From positions 1-49,460 of the forward strand of contig CAZGPW010000058.1 of the NCBI GenBank assembly GCA_964527535.1: a stretch of 49,460 nt of DNA. The letters are read 5' to 3'. Shown in pieces: positions 44,465 to 49,460 of this stretch; the first letter of the stretch is position 1, and the number at the start of each line of letters is the position of its first letter. The translations under genes and the position numbers were made by a program. The notes below the pieces were generated by a model. It saw only the letters and a list, made by a program, of their open reading frames with translations, was not told the origin of the DNA and did no database searches. The stretch comes from JAQIBY01 sp964527535. GTDB taxonomy: Bacteria > Bacteroidota > Bacteroidia > Bacteroidales > ML635J-15.

Positions 44465-44472
44465 TACCTTTG
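44465..44472 (+). promoter_or_regulatory. -7 box (TACCTTTG) of the flippase gene
   Basis: Exact match to TAnnTTTG, about 19 nt from the probable transcription start to the ATG at 44498. No clear -33 element. Confidence 0.5.
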
Positions 44473-44497
44473 CATTCAGATTTTCGTTTCTAATGAA

Positions 44498-45880
44498 ATG
44501 CAATTAAGATCTTTCATAAAAAAGGATTTAAACCTTGTCGAACTGTTTAAAGGTGGTGCCATAGCCCTTTTTTTTAAAATTGCATCGGTAATCATTGGGT
44601 ATGTATTTTTCTGGTACCTGGCTCAATTGGTAGGTGCCGAAGGTGTCGGGATATTTTCCACCTGCTGGACAATTTTGATGATAGGCACTGTGCTAGGCAA
44701 GCTTGGATTTGATACTTCCATTGTCAAATTCATTGCCGAAAGCATGGGAAAGAAATTTACACATCACATAAAACCCATTTATAAAAATTGTATTTTGATT
44801 GTGTTGACAAGCAGCACATTGGTAGCCATTGTTTTAATAGCAACGGCTGTACCCATAAGCCAATTGTTTTTTAAAAACACGGACTATGCAAGCCTTGTCA
44901 GGATAGTTGGCATTTCTGTTATTCCCCTTAGCCTGATGAATTACAATGCAGAAAGCATGAAAGGCTTAAAAAAAATTACAGCCTTTTCACTTTTTCAGAA
45001 TGGCAGCATTTACATATTAACATTGCTCATCATATGGATTTTCAACTCTCATTCCGTTGATAACACAACAAGCATATACAGTTTGTTAATAGCAATCATT
45101 GTTTTATTGATTATCAGCTTTTGGACTTTTCAATATTATCTAAAACGAATACCTTTCCACCGAACAGCAAAACCAAAATACAAATTTGAGCTGAAAAGCA
45201 TCCTCAATATTACAGTGCCAATGATGCTAACCAACTCACTATTTCTTATCATGAGCTGGATGGATATTCTTATGCTTTCAGCTTTCAAAACACAATCTGA
45301 CGTTGGAGTTTATAACACAACCCTGAAAATTGCGGCATGTATCAGCATCACACTTGTAGCCATTAGCAGTATTGCAGCACCAAAAATTGCTGAATTACAC
45401 GGACGAAATGACACAAAAGGATTCAAACGTTTTATCAAACAAACCAGTTTTCTAAATTTCAGTGTATCCTTTCCTGTTTTTCTTCTGATTATCATATTTC
45501 CAGACTTCTTACTGGGATTGTTTGGACAAGACTTTATTCAAGGATCTTCTACTTTATTGATCCTGGCCATTGGACAAATTTTTGGTGCCTTTTCAGGTGC
45601 CACAATTCACATTTTAAATATGACCGGTTATGAGAAAATATCCCAAAACATTTTGGTAACAACAGCCTTGGTTAATTTAATTCTTAATTATATTCTGGTC
45701 CCACGGTATGGAATGATCGGAGCTGCTGTTGCAACAAGTTTTTCCACGATTTTGTGGAATCTGTTATCGGAAATTGTCATTTATCGAAAATTCGGATTCC
45801 TTACATATCCTCTTATTTCTTTTAAAAAAGCAGCGGGAATAAAAAATAAATTTATGCATCCCCCCTCTCATAAAAAATAA
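44498..45880 (+). CDS. Wzx/MATE-type oligosaccharide flippase
   Basis: 460-residue inner-membrane protein with about 12-14 segments. The N-terminus has LVELFKGGAIALFFKIASVI and FFWYLAQLVGAEGVGIFSTC, the entry of polysaccharide-synthesis (Wzx-like) proteins. The later part has AIGQIFGAFSGATIHILNMT and YILVPRYGMIGAAVATSFST, the conserved C-terminal flippase region. It would move lipid-linked sugars across the inner membrane. It has no glycosyltransferase cluster beside it, so its substrate is unknown. Short alternative ATG at 44493 is in another frame. Confidence 0.88.
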   Translation: MQLRSFIKKDLNLVELFKGGAIALFFKIASVIIGYVFFWYLAQLVGAEGVGIFSTCWTILMIGTVLGKLGFDTSIVKFIAESMGKKFTHHIKPIYKNCILIVLTSSTLVAIVLIATAVPISQLFFKNTDYASLVRIVGISVIPLSLMNYNAESMKGLKKITAFSLFQNGSIYILTLLIIWIFNSHSVDNTTSIYSLLIAIIVLLIISFWTFQYYLKRIPFHRTAKPKYKFELKSILNITVPMMLTNSLFLIMSWMDILMLSAFKTQSDVGVYNTTLKIAACISITLVAISSIAAPKIAELHGRNDTKGFKRFIKQTSFLNFSVSFPVFLLIIIFPDFLLGLFGQDFIQGSSTLLILAIGQIFGAFSGATIHILNMTGYEKISQNILVTTALVNLILNYILVPRYGMIGAAVATSFSTILWNLLSEIVIYRKFGFLTYPLISFKKAAGIKNKFMHPPSHKK

Positions 45881-45922
45881 CTCATCCCTATTTAAAATTA
45901 GCTATCTTGCAAAAAAACAGCC

Positions 45923-47812
45923 ATGAAAAAATTTTATATCTTCATTTTACTACTGGTTTCTGCATCATTGTCTGCCCAGACAACCAGCAAATTTGACTAC
46001 TTCAAACACATCCAGCGTTCATCCGGTGTTCGCAATCAACCAACACGGGAATATGTACATATCATTGGTGATGACACGCCAGACGAGACACTGACAATCT
46101 CTAATGACACTACTCTCACAGGAGATATGGCTATCATCAACGAGGGCAGGCTTATCCTTGAGGACAGTGCTTCCATGACGCTTAACGGAAATCTGGTCAT
46201 CATTGATAACAGCAGCATACAGGCAAATAATGCAGATTTTACCCTGAAAGGACATTTTTATGCCTTCGGACATGCAGTAACCTCCATGGATTCCTGCTTT
46301 ATAAGCCTTCCTATGGATTACAGGTATCAATACGCGCTTATCGCATTTGATACCACGGCGCTGTCATTTACAAACAGCCATTTTGATTTTGGAAATGGCT
46401 TGCTGAATGGCGCTCTGGATAACCATGCCAGCCTTAACATGGAACGTGATACCTTTGCACAAACGGTTACCATGAGCATGAGAGGCCATGCTGAACTAAA
46501 CCTCAGCCATGTTTACAATGCCTGGGAATTTATTTTTGAGGATTCATGCACAGCAAGGTTTGACCACTGCACCAATCTTATTTTGTGGTTCCATTTTCCC
46601 CACAATATAACGGCAAACTACAGCTTTCCTCCATCGGTATGGGTAGATTCAGTACACTTCAATAACACAGTTGCAGGCCTTGAGGAAATACCCTATTCAG
46701 TGGATATTGATTCGTGTTACAATGTGAATTGGGGGATGTTTCCCATGGCTGGCAGTGATGTCACCATCGTAAATTCCGATATGAGAACCTGTGGGTTTAT
46801 TTTTGATGACGGCGAAGAACACACCGTGAGCAGCCTTATGAATGAACAGTTTTATACAGATAACACCATCAATATTGACGACAGAAATCTGCATCTGATA
46901 AACTCCAAAATACGTACCTGGAACCTCTACACCATGGATACTTCCGTACTTAACATAAACGGATGCTTGTTCGGAGAAGCACTGGGCATGCAATCTTCCA
47001 CTATAAACGTAACAGGAGGCATCTGCGATGGCAGCGGCGGATACCTGGGGACAGAAAATTCAACCATGAATTGCTTTTCATCAAAAGTGGAATGCCAAAT
47101 TGTGATGGAAAAACAATCATCCGGTGTATTTATGGAATCTGAAATCTATTACCCCTGGGATCAGCATATTTTTGCAGAACACAGCATTGTAGTTATGGCC
47201 AACACAAAACACAATCAGGAGTTTTCAGTGCGGGACACTTCTTTTCTGGTTGAGTTGTATCTGGATAGCTTGAACAATCAATCCATCAACAACATGGTGG
47301 ACATCCGGGGTACAGCTCGCAGCCTTGCAGGACAGGAATGTCCCTATTCTGTAACTGAATACAGGATGTTTTATGCCCAGGCAGAAAATCCCGACAGCCT
47401 GACTTTAATTGCCGAAGGCTTACCGGGAGAAATTCAGGATGCTGTTATTACGGAATGGAACACCAATGGCTTATCAGCAGGAAACTACTTGTTGTTCCTT
47501 GACGCTATAGTAAACGGCAATTACAATGAACCTGTGCGCATACACCGTGAAGTGAACCTGTACGACCTCGTAACATTAGAAACAAAGCACAACAACGCTC
47601 CCGCTATCTGGCCTGTCCCTGCATCAGACAGGCTTTTTGTTCGTATATCCGGCCACCATCCTGAACATATCACTGTGGTGGATATGCTGGGTAAAACATG
47701 GCTTCAGGAGATTATATCCCGAGAAATTAACAACCTTGATATTAGCAATTTACCAGCAGGTCAATACATCATTACGGTCGGTACTTTCAGAAAATTGTTT
47801 CAAAAGCAGTAA
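45923..47812 (+). CDS. T9SS-exported protein with beta-helix-like body
   Basis: 629 residues. Signal peptide 1-19 (LLVSASLSAQ). The body repeats strand-like units with short hydrophobic steps (LTGDMAIINEGRLILEDSAS, LNGNLVIIDNSSIQANNADF), resembling a right-handed beta-helix. Many serines and asparagines are present. The end is a type A sorting domain (APAIWPVPASDRLFVRISG, ITVVDMLGKTWLQ, LPAGQYIITVGTF). Surface-exposed or secreted; no enzyme motif recognised. The gene may have its own weak promoter (TATCTTGC, 45903-45910). Confidence 0.82.
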   Translation: MKKFYIFILLLVSASLSAQTTSKFDYFKHIQRSSGVRNQPTREYVHIIGDDTPDETLTISNDTTLTGDMAIINEGRLILEDSASMTLNGNLVIIDNSSIQANNADFTLKGHFYAFGHAVTSMDSCFISLPMDYRYQYALIAFDTTALSFTNSHFDFGNGLLNGALDNHASLNMERDTFAQTVTMSMRGHAELNLSHVYNAWEFIFEDSCTARFDHCTNLILWFHFPHNITANYSFPPSVWVDSVHFNNTVAGLEEIPYSVDIDSCYNVNWGMFPMAGSDVTIVNSDMRTCGFIFDDGEEHTVSSLMNEQFYTDNTINIDDRNLHLINSKIRTWNLYTMDTSVLNINGCLFGEALGMQSSTINVTGGICDGSGGYLGTENSTMNCFSSKVECQIVMEKQSSGVFMESEIYYPWDQHIFAEHSIVVMANTKHNQEFSVRDTSFLVELYLDSLNNQSINNMVDIRGTARSLAGQECPYSVTEYRMFYAQAENPDSLTLIAEGLPGEIQDAVITEWNTNGLSAGNYLLFLDAIVNGNYNEPVRIHREVNLYDLVTLETKHNNAPAIWPVPASDRLFVRISGHHPEHITVVDMLGKTWLQEIISREINNLDISNLPAGQYIITVGTFRKLFQKQ

Positions 47813-47872
47813 CAAAAACATTTTCATTCTTACGCACTTTTATGTCACTGAAAATATCTCTATCTTCGGCAC

Positions 47873-49318
47873 ATGACACCATTGGCTGTACTTGGTTTGA
47901 TCCTGGGGTATTTTCTCATCCTGATGTTGGTATCGCAACTGACCTCGCGGGATGCAAACAATGCCGGATTTTTTCTTGGCAACCGTAAATCGCCCTGGTT
48001 TGTTGTGGCATTTGGGATGCTGGGGGCCTCGCTTTCCGGCGTAACTTTTATTTCTGTCCCCGGCTGGGTACTGGATACGGATTTTACTTACATGCAAATG
48101 GTATTAGGGTATTTTTTGGGTTACCTTACCATTGCTTTTGTGCTGCTTCCACTGTATTACAAACTCAACCTCACCTCCATCTACGGATACCTTGATAAAC
48201 GCTTCGGGTTGTCAGCCTACAAAACAGGTGCGGCATTTTTCCTGGTAAGTCGTATTATCGGGGCTTCTTTTCGCCTGTATATTGTGGCTTCGGTATTGCA
48301 ACTGGTTGTTTTTGATGCCTGGAATGTTCCGTTTTGGGTAACCGTCATTGTAACCATTGTTTTTATCTGGTTATATACCCATCGCGGCGGGATAAAAACC
48401 ATCATCTGGACAGACATGTTGCAAACCACGCTTATGCTTACAGCACTGATTGCCACCATCATTATCATCAGTAAACAAATGGATTTATCGGCCATAGGAT
48501 TGATTGACGCCATCAAAGACAGTGAGTATTCCCGCACGTTTGTTTTTGATGACTGGCAAAGCCGGCAGCATTTTGTAAAACAGTTTTTGTCCGGCATGCT
48601 TATTACCATTGTCATGACAGGACTTGATCAGGACATGATGCAAAAAAACCTGTCGTGTCGCAACCTGAAAGACGCCAAAACAAACATGATAAGTTACGGG
48701 TTTGCTTTTATTCCATTCAATTTACTTTTCCTTGCCCTGGGCGTGCTTTTGGTGATTTTCTCACAGAGCAAAGGCATTGCTCTCCCCACCGATGGTGATG
48801 ACCTTTATCCATTGCTGGCTAAAACACATTTGGGGAACCTTGTTCTGGCGATGTTTATCCTTGGCCTTACAGCATCTGCCTATTCATCGGCTGATTCTGC
48901 CCTCACAGCACTGACCACCTCATTCACTGTGGATATCCTGCAGGCTGATAAATTGCCGGAAAAACAACTAAAAAGAATCAGAAAACAGGTTCATGTTGGT
49001 ATGTCAGTGATGCTGATTATTGTCATCCTTGTTTTTGGCATGGTAAAAGACAGATCAGTGGTGGATTCCATATTTACCGTTGCCAGCTACACTTACGGGC
49101 CTCTTTTTGGTATGTTTGCCTTTGGCTTGTTCACTAAACGGCTGCTCAGGATGAAATTTGTTGTGCCCATAGCAATCTTAGCCCCCATTCTGAGTTATTT
49201 TATCAATCAATTAACACAAACCCTGTGGGGATATGCGTTTGCATACGAGCTGTTGCTAATGAACGGAGGGCTGTGTTTCCTCGGGTTGTGGTTGGTCTCA
49301 TACCACAGAAAGCATTAA
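47873..49318 (+). CDS. Sodium:solute symporter (SSS family)
   Basis: 481-residue transporter with about 13 membrane segments. Marks are AGFFLGNRKSPWFVVAFGML, GASLSGVTFISVPGWV, LTSIYGYLDKRFG, and GLTASAYSSADSALTALTTS near the end, where the family's Na+-binding serines lie. The latter part (SADSALTAL) is close to SglT/PutP-like members. Substrate unknown. A TATCTTCG box (47861-47868; one mismatch) is so close to the ATG at 47873 that the transcript may be nearly leaderless. The stop at 49316-49318 is followed immediately by the phosphatase-like fragment. Confidence 0.92.
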   Translation: MTPLAVLGLILGYFLILMLVSQLTSRDANNAGFFLGNRKSPWFVVAFGMLGASLSGVTFISVPGWVLDTDFTYMQMVLGYFLGYLTIAFVLLPLYYKLNLTSIYGYLDKRFGLSAYKTGAAFFLVSRIIGASFRLYIVASVLQLVVFDAWNVPFWVTVIVTIVFIWLYTHRGGIKTIIWTDMLQTTLMLTALIATIIIISKQMDLSAIGLIDAIKDSEYSRTFVFDDWQSRQHFVKQFLSGMLITIVMTGLDQDMMQKNLSCRNLKDAKTNMISYGFAFIPFNLLFLALGVLLVIFSQSKGIALPTDGDDLYPLLAKTHLGNLVLAMFILGLTASAYSSADSALTALTTSFTVDILQADKLPEKQLKRIRKQVHVGMSVMLIIVILVFGMVKDRSVVDSIFTVASYTYGPLFGMFAFGLFTKRLLRMKFVVPIAILAPILSYFINQLTQTLWGYAFAYELLLMNGGLCFLGLWLVSYHRKH

Positions 49319-49321
49319 ATG

Positions 49322-49460
49322 GTGTCCGGGTAGAGTGGTTCGTTGCCTCAGCGCTCCCTCACAGACCCGACCGCGCTGATGTGATTGTGCCGGCTGCAAT
49401 GATATTCAGAAAATTGTCCAAATGGGGACGTATTCCCAATTTCATCGCCCCGCGTATTGG
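49322..49460 (+). pseudogene. Fragment of a Ppx/GppA-type phosphatase, running off the window
   Basis: An open frame enters from inside the symporter's 3' end (different frame) and, from ~49363, reads RPDRADVIVPAAMIF, then KWGRIPNFIAPRIG. This matches the RADVI-(V/I)-P-A-A-x-I-F ... KW-x-x-I-x-x-(I/F)-x-(V/A)-P-(K/R)-IG(L) segment near the C-terminus of Ppx/GppA exopolyphosphatase family proteins. A full protein would need some 250 more residues upstream, where an intact symporter gene lies, and no fitting start is seen. So it is a remnant, a recombination joint, or an assembly join. A short open frame on the minus strand at 49359-49460 is less convincing. Confidence 0.5.

Noticed and set aside
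49359..49460. 33-codon minus-strand open frame at the window edge
   Set aside because: Overlaps the plus-strand Ppx/GppA-like signal and has no recognisable motif in what is visible; cannot be judged without more sequence.
1..49460. rRNA, tRNA, CRISPR arrays, insertion sequences or prophage genes
   Set aside because: Reading both strands I saw no tRNA-like cloverleaf signatures, regularly spaced repeats, transposase motifs or phage structural cluster. The collar-domain protein at 6322 has a signal peptide and no phage neighbours, so it is not taken as prophage.

Overview
The window looks like the chromosome of a Bacteroidota (Bacteroidetes) bacterium, probably a free-living or environmental lineage. 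Several things agree on this. At least four secreted proteins end in a type IX secretion (T9SS, type A) sorting domain. There is a TonB-dependent receptor with an N-terminal carboxypeptidase-like domain, a PorV-like outer-membrane barrel, an LpxL-type lipid A acyltransferase, and recurrent Bacteroidetes-type promoters (-7 box TAnnTTTG, sometimes with a TTTG-like -33 box 19-20 nt upstream). The DNA is AT-rich and Shine-Dalgarno sequences are generally absent. I cannot name the genus. I see no rRNA, tRNA, CRISPR array, transposase or prophage module; the window is mostly ordinary housekeeping, envelope and transport genes in short operons.

Layout. 0.1-1.9 kb (-): a CPA2 (KefB-like) cation/proton antiporter whose RCK_C domain is cut off by an in-frame TAA, although the rest of the domain is still readable after it. 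2.4-3.9 kb (+): lipid A acyltransferase overlapping a metallo-beta-lactamase-fold hydrolase. 4.0-5.9 kb (-): a uridine-kinase-like P-loop kinase translationally coupled to a sucrose-phosphate-synthase-like GT4 glycosyltransferase. 6.1-7.2 kb: a secreted tail-collar-domain protein with a long leader. 7.5-8.3 kb: a tandem UspA protein. 8.3-12.2 kb (-): an operon purE > PorV-like barrel > helix-hairpin-helix/outer-membrane barrel > small HEPN-like protein. 12.8-15.8 kb: two T9SS cargo proteins. 16.1-20.7 kb: a four-gene uptake operon (enlarged DUF4212 small subunit, VC_2705-type sodium:solute symporter, membrane-anchored TPR protein, porin-like barrel). 20.8-23.3 kb: an M64 metallopeptidase divergent from a YbdG-like mechanosensitive channel.

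23.4-23.6 kb is a non-coding element made of nested near-perfect palindromes. 23.6-27.1 kb (-): a complete FecBCD/BtuCDF-type ABC importer with a small membrane protein at its end. 27.4-31.0 kb (+): six small to mid-sized genes (coiled-coil lipoprotein, double PRC-barrel protein, two coiled-coil proteins, a membrane protein and a baeRF-family release-factor homologue) that look like a stress-linked island. This is my best candidate for an under-described system. 31.3-33.6 kb (-): an SDR oxidoreductase and rlmD; 33.7-34.2 kb: a DUF1643 protein. 34.7-35.7 kb: an unlisted 47-residue lipoprotein followed by a probable outer-membrane barrel. 35.8-38.8 kb: a large BNR/sortilin-like T9SS protein; then gap (GAPDH), flanked by good terminators. 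39.9-41.2 kb (-): a MacB/FtsX-type permease without its partners. 41.2-44.4 kb: a TonB-dependent receptor with a DUF2271-like secreted protein. 44.5-49.3 kb: a Wzx/MATE-type flippase, a T9SS cargo protein and a second sodium:solute symporter.

The last ~140 bases encode, in a frame with no room for the rest of the protein, what reads as the C-terminal part of a Ppx/GppA phosphatase. Assignments rest on motifs read by eye and knowledge of the families; no database search was run.
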